This document shows, piece by piece, positions 1-6,077 of a stretch of DNA of 6,637 bases. How positions within the stretch are numbered: the stretch's first letter is position 1; each line of letters begins with the position of its first letter. This stretch comes from an uncultured Varibaculum sp. (GTDB taxonomy: Bacteria; Actinomycetota; Actinomycetes; Actinomycetales; Actinomycetaceae): contig CAMYFZ010000073.1 in assembly GCA_947255165.1 (NCBI GenBank), positions 1-6,637 of the forward strand. The letters are read 5' to 3'. A program made the position numbers and the translations under genes. The notes beneath the pieces were generated by a model, which saw only the letters and a list, made by a program, of their open reading frames with translations, had not been told where the DNA came from and ran no database searches.

Positions 1-2914
1 CCACTTTTTCAGTTAAGGTCTTAAAGCCCTGGGTAGCCAGCCGTCCATTGGTGGTACCGGAGAACTTCAAAATGAACTCGGCAGCAATCTGATCAGTGTC
101 TAGGCGCGGACGCGGGCCAATCGCAGTCTCGATTTCTCCGAACTGTTCACGCATTTCGCGCAGTTCTTTATCCGGGGTGAAAGGCACCCCCTTGGTGCCC
201 ATCCCCATTTTCTCGATTACCGGACCTAGAGAGTTAAATTTCTCCGCAATCTTGGTGTAGTCGCGCTCGATCGGGATAATCTTCGGCATATTGACTCCCG
301 GCACCCAGCCGCATTCCTCCCGGGGGATAACTACCCCGGCAGGATTAGCTAGTTCATCGGGGCTGTCATGCCCCAGGGGAGCGGCCAACACATCCGTTTG
401 TGTGCCCAGGTGATTGCCTGCCATCTGCGACACCAATTGCGCTAAATCTTGGAACAACTGGAAATCCGTGCGTGCCTGCCAGGGCGGCAGAATCGCCGCG
501 TTGAAGGTATGCACATAAGGATGCATATCCGTGCTGGACAGGTCATATTTCTCGTACCAGGTGGCAGCCGGCAGCAAAACGTCAGAATGCAAAGTGGTAG
601 AAGTGTTGCGGAAATCCGCAGTGACTACCAAATCCAGCTTGCCTTTCGCGGCCTGCTCGCGCCAACGAACGTTACGAGGACGCTGATCTTCCGGTACTTC
701 CTCGGCCTGGACGTCGTTATCGGCCCCAATCATATGGCGCAAGAAGAACTCGGTACCTTTAGCAGACGACCCCAACAGGTTGGTGCGCCAGTTAAACAGG
801 ACGCGCGGGTAGTTCACCGGGTTATCCGGATCTTTCGCCGCGAACTCTAGCTCTCCGGCGGCGAGCTGTTCGGCTACGTAGTCGGCGGGTTTCTTCCCCG
901 ACTCTTGCGCTTGCCGTCCCAGTTCCAGAGAAGAACGGTTGAACTGGGGATATGCGGGCATCCAGCCGCGTTCGGTAGCTTCCAGTAAAGAATCCGCAAT
1001 GTTTTGCTTGGGCACTGAGGCCACAGACGCGGGCGAAGTTAAGCGGTCGGTGGTTAGCGAATCGTAACGCCACTGGTCAGTGGTTAAATACCAGAAACCA
1101 GTGGAGATCATTTGTCGCGCCGGGCGTTGCCAGTCTAAGGCGAATGAGTATTGCGTCCAGCCGGTAATCGGACGCACTTTTTCTTGCCCTACGTAGTGCG
1201 CCCAGCCGCCACCGTTAACCCCCTGGGTACCGCACATAGAAGTCAGGGCCAAGATGGTGCGATATATCTGATCAGAGTGGAAATAGTGGTTCGTGCCAGC
1301 ACCCAAAATAATCTGGCTGCGGCCTTCAGAATCGAGGGCGTTTTGTGCGAACTCGCGGGCTATCCGGATGGTGGCGTTAGCCGGAACCCCGGTGATTTCT
1401 TCTGCCCAAGCGGGGCTGCCGGGGTTGCAAGAATCCTGATAATCCTCACCCCAAACGCCCGGGAGACCGGCGCGCTTTACCCCATACTGGGCCAGCATAA
1501 TGTCAAAAACAGTGGTGACCAGATGTCCGTCAACCTCGCGCACCGGCACCCCACGCTTAATGGTGCCGGCACCCACCGAGGAGCCTTCGCTCTCTCCGGA
1601 TACCAGGTCGAAACGCGGAAGAGTGATTTCAGCGGTTTTACCATCGCTTGCATACAGGCTGAGCTCGGCATTGACGCCCTCCATCTTCAGGTTCCAATGG
1701 CCTTTACCTTCCGGAGTGAACCGGTCAGCCAAAGTACCACCCGGATCCTTGACACTACCGTCGGCATCCATCACTAGGAAGCGGAATTCTGGTTTGGGTT
1801 TTTCTTTGGTTTCCGCCGGCAGGTTAGAAACATCGGCGGCGCTTAGGAACTTGCCTGGTACCAGCCCTTCCGCGGTTTCTTCTAGCTTTATCAGGAAGGG
1901 CGAGTCGGTGTAGGAACGCATATAGTCCAGGAAATACTGAGACTGTTTGCCCACGTGGAACTCGTTTAGAATCACATGGCCCATCGCGGTTGCCAGCGCT
2001 GCGTCAGTGCCGGGATTAACTCGGAGCCATTCATCCGCGAACTTGGTGTTATCGGAATAGTCAGGGTTGATGGAGACCATCTTTTGCCCGTGGTAACGCG
2101 CTTCCGTCATGAAGTGCGCATCCGGAGTACGAGTCAGTGGCAGGTTAGAACCCCAAACCAGCAGATAGGAGGAGTTAAACCAGTCTCCGGCTTCGGGAAC
2201 GTCGGTTTGATCCCCAAACACCTGGGGGCTGGCTACCGGAAGGTCGGCATACCAGTCGTAGAAGGACAGGTTTACCCCACCGATTAGCTGCAGGTAGCGG
2301 GCACCGGCACCGAAAGAAACCATCGACATAGCCGGGAGCACCGAGAATCCGGCGATGCGGTCTGGACCATAGTCTTTGATGGTTGCCACGTTGGCGGCGG
2401 CCACGATCTCTAGGGCTTCCTCCCAGCTGGTACGCACCATGCCACCTTTGCCGCGCGCAGATTTATAGGCGGCGGAGGCTACCGGATCTGCGGCTACTGC
2501 CCGGAAGGCTTCGACCGGATCCGTATGAGTTTGTTTAGCTTTGCGGTAGGCATCTAGCAGCACTGAGCGCACATAGGGGTGCCGGATGCGGGTGGGGGAA
2601 TATTCATACCAGGAGAACGCGGCGCCTCGCGGGCAGCCGCGCGGCTCATAGTCGGGCATATCCGGGCCGGTAGACGGATAGTCAACCGCTTGTGCCTCCC
2701 AGGTGATCAATCCGTCCTTCACGAACACCCGCCAGGAGCAAGAACCGGTGCAGTTCACCCCGTGAGTAGAGCGCACCACCTTGTCATGGCTGAAACGTTG
2801 CCGGTAGAACGCATCCGCTTCACGCCCTCCGACCAGGAACATTTGGCGAGCGTCCTGGCTTACCTGCCCGCGCCTAAGCTTCGCACCTAGTTTTAATAAC
2901 GAAGAAACAGCCAT
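1..2914 (-). CDS. narG: Respiratory nitrate reductase alpha subunit NarG (3' end beyond window)
   Basis: This is the catalytic subunit of the membrane-associated quinol-linked nitrate reductase, which reduces nitrate to nitrite at a Mo-bis-MGD centre and passes electrons through NarH and NarI. The reading frame is open from the ATG at 2914-2912 to the left edge, giving 971 codons; E. coli NarG has 1247, so roughly the last fifth lies outside. The start is supported by AAAGGA seven bases upstream. Near the N-terminus is the FS0 iron-sulfur motif: His51 and Cys55 and Cys59 in THGVNCTGSCSW, then Cys94 in EPRGCPRG. The Mo-ligand Asp is residue 224 in FYDWYADLP, matching E. coli Asp223 (precursor numbering). 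Other near-identical family blocks are IKDYGPDRIAGFS, PAMSMVSFGAGARYL, GGWAHYVGQEKVRP, FALDWQRPAR and LLPAATWYEKYD. His as first cluster ligand marks it as NarG rather than a periplasmic Nap or formate dehydrogenase type. It lies downstream of narK, probably in one operon; narHJI would be expected to the left. Confidence 0.98.
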   Translation of the reverse strand, partial: MAVSSLLKLGAKLRRGQVSQDARQMFLVGGREADAFYRQRFSHDKVVRSTHGVNCTGSCSWRVFVKDGLITWEAQAVDYPSTGPDMPDYEPRGCPRGAAFSWYEYSPTRIRHPYVRSVLLDAYRKAKQTHTDPVEAFRAVAADPVASAAYKSARGKGGMVRTSWEEALEIVAAANVATIKDYGPDRIAGFSVLPAMSMVSFGAGARYLQLIGGVNLSFYDWYADLPVASPQVFGDQTDVPEAGDWFNSSYLLVWGSNLPLTRTPDAHFMTEARYHGQKMVSINPDYSDNTKFADEWLRVNPGTDAALATAMGHVILNEFHVGKQSQYFLDYMRSYTDSPFLIKLEETAEGLVPGKFLSAADVSNLPAETKEKPKPEFRFLVMDADGSVKDPGGTLADRFTPEGKGHWNLKMEGVNAELSLYASDGKTAEITLPRFDLVSGESEGSSVGAGTIKRGVPVREVDGHLVTTVFDIMLAQYGVKRAGLPGVWGEDYQDSCNPGSPAWAEEITGVPANATIRIAREFAQNALDSEGRSQIILGAGTNHYFHSDQIYRTILALTSMCGTQGVNGGGWAHYVGQEKVRPITGWTQYSFALDWQRPARQMISTGFWYLTTDQWRYDSLTTDRLTSPASVASVPKQNIADSLLEATERGWMPAYPQFNRSSLELGRQAQESGKKPADYVAEQLAAGELEFAAKDPDNPVNYPRVLFNWRTNLLGSSAKGTEFFLRHMIGADNDVQAEEVPEDQRPRNVRWREQAAKGKLDLVVTADFRNTSTTLHSDVLLPAATWYEKYDLSSTDMHPYVHTFNAAILPPWQARTDFQLFQDLAQLVSQMAGNHLGTQTDVLAAPLGHDSPDELANPAGVVIPREECGWVPGVNMPKIIPIERDYTKIAEKFNSLGPVIEKMGMGTKGVPFTPDKELREMREQFGEIETAIGPRPRLDTDQIAAEFILKFSGTTNGRLATQGFKTLTEKV

Positions 2915-2927
2915 TTTATTTTCCTTT

Positions 2928-2953
2928 AAGTTTTGTGCTTACCAAGTTTTGTG
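2928..2953. repeat. 10-bp direct repeat, 16-bp period, in the narK-narG spacer
   Basis: AAGTTTTGTG occurs at 2928-2937 and again at 2944-2953. The repeat sits between the hairpin and the narG ribosome binding site. The 16-bp offset is not an integral number of helical turns. It may be a local duplication or slippage product; no function is visible. Confidence 0.45.
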
Positions 2954-2955
2954 TT

Positions 2956-2980
2956 CCGAGGACGCTAGCGGCGTCCTCGG
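2956..2980. other. Perfect 10-bp hairpin between narK and narG
   Basis: CCGAGGACGC at 2956-2965 and GCGTCCTCGG at 2971-2980 are exact reverse complements around a 5-nt loop. The hairpin begins 11 nt after the narK stop and ends about 30 nt before the narG ribosome site. There is no T-run on the minus-strand side (AACACAAAAC follows), so it is not a classic terminator for narK transcripts. It more likely marks partial attenuation, an RNA-processing point or a 3'-end stabiliser that lets narK and narG be expressed at different levels. Confidence 0.6.
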
Positions 2981-2990
2981 GAATAGTTTC

Positions 2991-4310
2991 TTATCCGGGG
3001 AAGGGCGCATTCTTGCGGGCGTACTGCCACCAACACAGCGCCGAACCGATGATGCAAAAGACGGTGCAACCGTAGAAGAAGGTAGTCGGGGAGATGGCAG
3101 TCAGCGCCACCGACACCACGAAGGGACCAAAGGAAGCGACCGCAGCGGTGAACCCGATTGCTCCGCCTGCTTGGCGGGCGGGCATAATCATCGGCATCTG
3201 TTTGAAGGTGCCAGCATTGCCCAGGCCAGCGAAGAAGAACATCACCAGCATGGCAATCAGGAAACCGTAAAAGTCGCTCATGCCGCGGGGATTATTTAGG
3301 TAGAAGCCGGCAATGGCCAAGGTAACCGCCATCCCCACTCCGGAAATGAAGGTCCAGATAGCCCCACCCATTTTGTCGCAGAAAGGCCCCCAGGCCATGC
3401 GGACAACCGAACCAATCAGCGGCCCCAGGAAGGCGAAGGAAGCGCCGGCGACCGCCAGTTTTAAAGTAGACTCGGCACCGTAGTTGTCATTAATGAGCAG
3501 ACCGAATACTGCCGACAGCCCCGAAAATAGTCCGAAGGTCATCACGTACAGCACCGTCATGTACCAGGTGTTGGCGTTGCTAAAGATATCGAGCTGCTGG
3601 CGAATATTGGCTTTAATTGGCACGTCACGCAGCAGGGTGAATGACAAGATCGCGGCCACGATGCACCAGGGCACGAAGAAAATCGCGGCGTTAGACACCC
3701 AAATACTTGCCCCGTCCGCGGTCTGTTGGGGACTCATCCAGGTGAGACCGAATAGCGAGAATCCCATTAGCAGGGGACCGACCAGCTGAATAATCGACAT
3801 CCCCAGGTTTCCGATTCCGGCTTGCAGACCTAAAGCAGTCCCTGAAAGCCGCTTGGGGAAGAAGTAGCCGGTGGACGGCATATAGCCAGAGAAGGAACCG
3901 CCGCCGATTCCACACATGAATGCGAGAGCTAGTAGCCACCAATAGGGGGTGTTCGGGTTTTGTACCGCGAAGAACCAGCCCAGCATGGGGATGATGTACA
4001 GGATTGAGGACCAGCCCACCAGTTTGCGGGTACCCACGATGGGTGGCAAGAAGGTGTAAATCAAACGCAAGAACCCACAGGATAAACCAGGCATGGAGGT
4101 CAGCCAGTAAAGCTGCGCTTTGGTGAGGTCGAATCCGATCTCGTTAAGTTTAGGGGCGATTGCGGATACTAGGAACCATACGGTGAACGCCAGAATCAAG
4201 GAATAGGTGGAGATCGCCAGGGTGCGCCAGGCGAGTCCAGAGTTCCATTTATCCGGGTTATTCGGTTCTCAGTCGGTCAGTACGTATTTAGACTTCTTAG
4301 TAGCTTCCAT
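2991..4310 (-). CDS. narK: NarK-type nitrate/nitrite transporter interrupted by an in-frame TGA at codon 14
   Basis: This is a major facilitator transporter with about 12 membrane segments that exchanges nitrate and nitrite across the cytoplasmic membrane. The nitrate-family signatures are present: a glycine-rich TM5 block (GIGGGSFSGYMPS followed by FFPKRLSGTALGLQAGIGNLG) and a TM11 block (GGAIGFTAAVASFGPF). Arginines matching the substrate-binding Arg89 and Arg305 of E. coli NarK are visible in GFLRLIYTF (Arg82) and GSVVRMAWGPF. The natural start appears to be the ATG at 4310-4308, giving MEATKKSKYVLTD, then TGA at 4271-4269, then EPNNPDKWNSG and the first membrane segment. E. coli NarK has ITDWRPEDPAFW here, so the TGA replaces the conserved Trp. 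An uninterrupted frame begins only at TTG 4199 (402 codons), but that has no visible ribosome site and cuts into TM1. Reading through would give 439 residues. The body has no other defect and ends at TAA 2993-2991. Nonsense mutation, readthrough or a base-call error all remain possible; family identity is sure. Confidence 0.9.
4269..4271 (-). other. In-frame TGA stop replacing a conserved Trp codon in narK
   Basis: Codon 14 of the frame starting at 4310 is TGA. A single change from TGG would restore the DWxPxxPxxW motif conserved at the NarK N-terminus. All tryptophans that I can read in narG, mog, mobA and moaC are TGG, so reassignment of TGA to Trp is not supported. All genes ending in this window end in TAA or TAG. 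Confidence 0.9.
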
Positions 4311-4312
4311 AG

Positions 4313-4316
4313 CTCC
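4313..4316 (-). promoter_or_regulatory. Short-spaced ribosome binding site of narK
   Basis: GGAG on the minus strand lies only two bases before the ATG at 4310. This is closer than usual and suggests modest initiation, but it is the only purine-rich site near any in-frame start of the gene. The TTG at 4199 has none. Confidence 0.4.
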
Positions 4317-4363
4317 AATGCTTTCTTTATGCCGGGTAACGCCCTCAGCCTGTCAGATTTTCC

Positions 4364-4386
4364 TTATCTTTTCCGTGTTAAGATAA
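4364..4386. promoter_or_regulatory. Inverted repeat TTATCTT-N9-AAGATAA upstream of narK, candidate operator
   Basis: Two perfect 7-bp arms (4364-4370 and 4380-4386) are separated by 9 bp, a spacing that suits a dimeric regulator. The site is 54-76 bp upstream of the narK start and 120-142 bp upstream of mog. It does not match the FNR consensus (TTGAT-N4-ATCAA) or the CRP/GlxR consensus (TGTGA-N6-TCACA), so the regulator is unknown. Confidence 0.35.
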
Positions 4387-4415
4387 ATGAGGACAATATC
4401 TGCAGGTTACAGCGA

Positions 4416-4432
4416 TATCGTTTATAACGATA
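4416..4432. promoter_or_regulatory. 17-bp palindrome TATCGTT-TAT-AACGATA in the divergent promoter region
   Basis: The 7-bp arms are perfect, with a 3-bp centre, and overlap the 8-bp palindrome CGATATCG at 4413-4420. The centre holds possible -10 hexamers on both strands: TATAAC at 4423-4428 (plus) and TATAAA at 4426-4421 (minus). A protein bound here could cover promoters for both narK and mog. The CGTT…AACG arms loosely recall molybdate-responsive ModE operators, but those have a much longer centre, so that link is only a guess. No convincing -35 boxes are visible for either direction. Confidence 0.45.
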
Positions 4433-4465
4433 CTAGCCCAACCTGAGGGACAGTATCCCGGTAAT

Positions 4466-4483
4466 CGCAAGCTGGTGTTTGCG
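4466..4483 (+). other. Small leader hairpin upstream of mog
   Basis: CGCAA (4466-4470) and TTGCG (4479-4483) are complementary around an 8-nt loop and end 8 nt before the AGGAGG of mog. It could affect ribosome access, but five pairs is near what chance gives. Confidence 0.2.
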
Positions 4484-4491
4484 TAATTGGT

Positions 4492-4497
4492 AGGAGG
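4492..4497 (+). promoter_or_regulatory. Strong ribosome binding site AGGAGG that decides the TTG start of mog
   Basis: A full AGGAGG lies eight bases before TTG 4506. No ATG or GTG start with comparable support occurs nearby in this frame, so the TTG is chosen. Confidence 0.85.
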
Positions 4498-4505
4498 ATT
4501 TCGCC

Positions 4506-5057
4506 TTGTCAACGGACCCGCACGCGCACTTAAAAGAGAAAAAACTACAAAAATTACGCGGTCGCGCCGCAGGTGCGGTGATAACCGTTTCCGATCGCTG
4601 TAAAAACGGAGAACGCCCTGATAAGTCAGGTCCTTTGGCTCAGGAACTCTTGGCTGGGTACGGAATCGATGTAGATCGGGTAAGGGTGGTGGCTGACGGA
4701 ATCGAATCCGTGCAAAACGAAATTCGCGCTGCCATTGCCGAAGGGGCGCGGGTGGTGCTCACTACCGGAGGCACCGGAATTACCGAACGTGACCTCACAC
4801 CCGAGGCGACCGCTCCCCTGTTAGAGGCACGCCTGGATGCGATTGCTTGGCAAATCTGTCAGCAGGGTCTAAAAGCTACCCCGCTATCTTCGCTTTCGCG
4901 CGCCCTAGTCGGAATTACTGGGCGGGGCTCCGAGGGCGCGATCGTGGCCAATGCGCCTGGCTCCCGAGGAGGAGTACGCGACACCATTAGCGTCCTCGGC
5001 CCGCTCTTGCCACACCTTTTGGAGCAGCTAGATCCCGTAGCCTTCCCCCTGGATTAA
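4506..5057 (+). CDS. mog: Molybdopterin adenylyltransferase-like protein (MogA/MoaB family)
   Basis: This cytoplasmic Moco-synthesis protein of 183 residues binds molybdopterin and, in characterised members, adenylylates it with ATP ahead of molybdenum insertion by MoeA. The MPT-binding fold is evident in order: ITVSDRCKNGERPDKSGP at about 26-43, a Val-rich strand ending in Asp64, the signature LTTGGTG at 85-91, then ERDLTPEAT around the conserved Asp96, and a C-terminal NAPGSRGGVRD block followed by LLPHLLEQL. Length is normal for the actinobacterial group (about 160-190). The first 20 residues are Lys-rich and lie outside the core fold. Translation starts at TTG with a strong ribosome site. 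It is divergent from narK and convergent with mobA. MogA and MoaB cannot be separated safely by eye; the symbol is used for the family. Confidence 0.93.
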   Translation: MSTDPHAHLKEKKLQKLRGRAAGAVITVSDRCKNGERPDKSGPLAQELLAGYGIDVDRVRVVADGIESVQNEIRAAIAEGARVVLTTGGTGITERDLTPEATAPLLEARLDAIAWQICQQGLKATPLSSLSRALVGITGRGSEGAIVANAPGSRGGVRDTISVLGPLLPHLLEQLDPVAFPLD

Positions 5058-5114
5058 CCGGTAAGCCAATCATCCAGAGACGCGGGGAGAAGTTTTTCCT
5101 CCTGCCCAAAAACT

Positions 5115-5140
5115 TAAAAGGCTGTGCCTTTTAGATTTGT
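5115..5140 (+). terminator. Probable terminator of mog
   Basis: TAAAAGGC (5115-5122) pairs with GCCTTTTA (5126-5133) around a TGT loop, and AGATTTGTTTATT follows with many T residues. It lies 58 nt after the mog stop. The stem is A-T rich at its base and the T-run is broken, so termination may be partial. If it leaks, transcription would enter the structured interval to its right. Confidence 0.5.
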
Positions 5141-5176
5141 TTATTAAGCCCAAAAAAGTTCAGATTTATAACCAGG

Positions 5177-5226
5177 TATCCGAAAGTTAGTATTGCGATT
5201 ACTAAGCTGTCTAACCTGATCGGATA
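5177..5226 (+). other. Two-part stem-loop inside the inverted repeat
   Basis: TATCCGA (5177-5183) pairs with TCGGATA (5220-5226). Inside it, GTTAG (5186-5190) pairs with CTAAC (5211-5215), or alternatively TTAGTA (5187-5192) with TACTAA (5200-5205). The two inner pairings exclude each other. Confidence 0.5.
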
Positions 5227-5277
5227 AAACTTCTCCCCGCGCAACGGATGCCTTCGGTAACCGAAAAGGGGAAAATA

Positions 5278-5327
5278 CGCTTAGCTTGCAGAGGTGGGTT
5301 TCTACCGAGGGATAACAAGCTGTAGCG
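5278..5327 (+). other. Branched stem with inner GGTGG/CTACC hairpin
   Basis: CGCT and AGCTTG (5278-5281 and 5283-5288) pair with CAAGCT and AGCG (5316-5321 and 5324-5327) across a small bulge. Inside, GGTGG (5293-5297) pairs with CTACC (5302-5306) around a GTTT loop, with one G·U pair in the plus sense. The right-hand AGCG is shared with the next stem, so the two cannot both be fully formed. Confidence 0.4.
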
Positions 5328-5430
5328 AGGGAGTAGGTTGTTCCGAGCGGGCGCGGTGGGCATAAGAATTTGGAAAACGCCGCTACGTTTTCCGAATTCT
5401 TGGGCAGGAGGGGCAATCTACTCCTTCGCT
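5324..5430 (+). other. Nested long stem-loop (17-bp outer stem, 16-bp inner hairpin)
   Basis: The outer arms AGCGAGGGAGTAGGTTG (5324-5340) and CAATCTACTCCTTCGCT (5414-5430) pair over 17 bp with two G·U pairs. The inner hairpin joins 5364-5379 to 5386-5401, 16 bp with one U·G, around loop CCGCTA. All three imperfect pairs are wobbles if the plus strand is RNA, but would be A·C mismatches on the minus strand. That leans toward a plus-sense RNA. A bidirectional terminator for mog and moaC-mobA is the main alternative, although neither side has a T-run. Confidence 0.6.
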
Positions 5431-5456
5431 CAACCTAACCTGGTGTCCTCGCCTAG

Positions 5457-6077
5457 CTAGCGGGAGATACGTAGCAACTCGGTTACCGGGGCGATATCTG
5501 CCGGCGTATCGACGTCGTGGGCATAGTCAGGGGAAATCTCGCGGGTGGCAAACCCGATTTCGCCTAGCAATCCGCGCACTGAACGGTTTAAGGGATTCGC
5601 TCGCGCCATCTCCATCAGCGCCCGCACGGTAAACACTCCCAGAACGTATTGGGTAACTTCCCCCACCTGCCCTAAGAGTATTTTTTCTTTTTCGGCTGCG
5701 TTCTCATTAGTTTCCTGTAGCTGCCGTGCCAGTTGCCGCAGGGCAAAACCCGCCAGGGGAGCGTCCACGGGGCAAACCCCGATAATATCGGAGGGAGAAA
5801 ACACAAAAGAGTTAGCTAACCTGCGCCAACCAGCAACAATGCCGGCGGCAGGACCAGAGCCGGGAGGCTCCTCCATGGTTAGGAAAACCTGCTCGGGAAC
5901 TTCAACATTATTGGGGGCTACCACTACTGTGGGAACTTCCGGCAGGAAAGATAAAGTCCAGCTAATTAGGCGATTCCCGGCGATTAGTAAATCGGGTTTG
6001 CTGCGTCCGCCTAGGCGTTTGCCAGTCCCGCCCGCCAGCATAATCACCCCATTTAGATACTGCGAGGAACTAGCCAT
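5457..6077 (-). CDS. mobA: Molybdenum cofactor guanylyltransferase (MobA family)
   Basis: MobA transfers GMP from GTP onto molybdopterin to build the MGD/bis-MGD form found in NarG-type enzymes, in the cytoplasm. The 206 residues (E. coli MobA: 194) show the nucleotidyltransferase signature LAGGTGKRLGGRSKPDLL at 14-31, including Lys27, equivalent to the GTP-binding Lys. They also show EEPPGSGPAAGI at about 69-80, the metal-binding-type Asp105 in CPVDAPL, and DVDTPADI at 188-195, corresponding to the NVNTPEEL block of E. coli MobA. The ATG at 6077 lies inside the end of moaC, an 8-nt overlap, with only a weak purine-rich site upstream, so translation is probably coupled to moaC. The stop is TAG at 5459-5457. 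Related CTP- or GTP-dependent transferases are possible, but the MobA-like C-terminal DVDTP block and the neighbours favour MobA. Confidence 0.9.
   Translation of the reverse strand: MASSSQYLNGVIMLAGGTGKRLGGRSKPDLLIAGNRLISWTLSFLPEVPTVVVAPNNVEVPEQVFLTMEEPPGSGPAAGIVAGWRRLANSFVFSPSDIIGVCPVDAPLAGFALRQLARQLQETNENAAEKEKILLGQVGEVTQYVLGVFTVRALMEMARANPLNRSVRGLLGEIGFATREISPDYAHDVDTPADIAPVTELLRISR

Larger units (their letters stand above)
5081..5241. repeat. 16-bp perfect inverted repeat bounding a 161-bp A+T-rich segment
   Basis: CGCGGGGAGAAGTTTT at 5081-5096 is the exact reverse complement of 5226-5241. Beyond a small 5x4-nt internal loop the pairing resumes with CATCC (5071-5075) and GGATG (5246-5250). 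Such arms could be the closing stem of a large RNA domain or the terminal repeats of a miniature mobile element. No target-site duplication is seen beside the arms (AGAGA on the left, CAACG on the right). Confidence 0.75.
5058..5456. other. 399-bp non-coding interval rich in secondary structure
   Basis: This lies between the convergent ends of mog and mobA. No convincing gene is seen on either strand. About 5103-5230 is visibly richer in A+T than its surroundings, and the right half is G+C rich. It contains, in order: a long 16-bp inverted repeat enclosing 129 bp, a terminator-like hairpin, a two-part stem at 5177-5226, a hairpin at 5253-5265, a branched stem at 5278-5327 and a nested 17-bp plus 16-bp stem at 5324-5430. 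Nearly the whole interval can be paired, far more than a simple spacer would need. It could be an unrecognised structured RNA, a decayed palindromic mobile element, or an elaborate two-way terminator. Confidence 0.7.

Noticed and set aside
449..2890. Several plus-strand frames of 100-200 codons and short minus-strand frames within narG
   Set aside because: They are antisense or off-frame to a gene with unmistakable NarG motifs throughout, and their translations have no family character.
4199..4199. TTG at 4199 as the true narK start
   Set aside because: No ribosome binding site precedes it, and it would remove the conserved N-terminal motif and part of the first membrane segment, while the upstream frame continues to match NarK on both sides of the TGA.
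2991..4310. TGA decoded as Trp throughout this organism
   Set aside because: Trp codons in narG, mog, mobA, moaC and the rest of narK are TGG and no other in-frame TGA was found, so a single TGA does not support a changed code.
4311..4505. Moco riboswitch or FNR/CRP-type box upstream of mog or narK
   Set aside because: No Moco-RNA-like architecture and no TTGAT-N4-ATCAA or TGTGA-N6-TCACA site could be found in this region.
5253..5265. TTCGGT-A-ACCGAA as a separate operator
   Set aside because: It is a short palindrome between two converging gene ends, far from any start, and is more simply a small hairpin within the structured interval.
5144..5416. 90-codon minus-strand frame in the mog-mobA interval
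   Set aside because: It has no recognisable domain and no good ribosome site, and its frame runs through the long palindromic arms, which explains the chance open frame.
5058..5456. RNase P RNA, tmRNA, SRP RNA or tRNA in the structured interval
   Set aside because: None of their conserved core sequences (such as GAAAGTCCGG, a tRNA-like GGTTCGA end, or the SRP GGAAG core) was seen on either strand.
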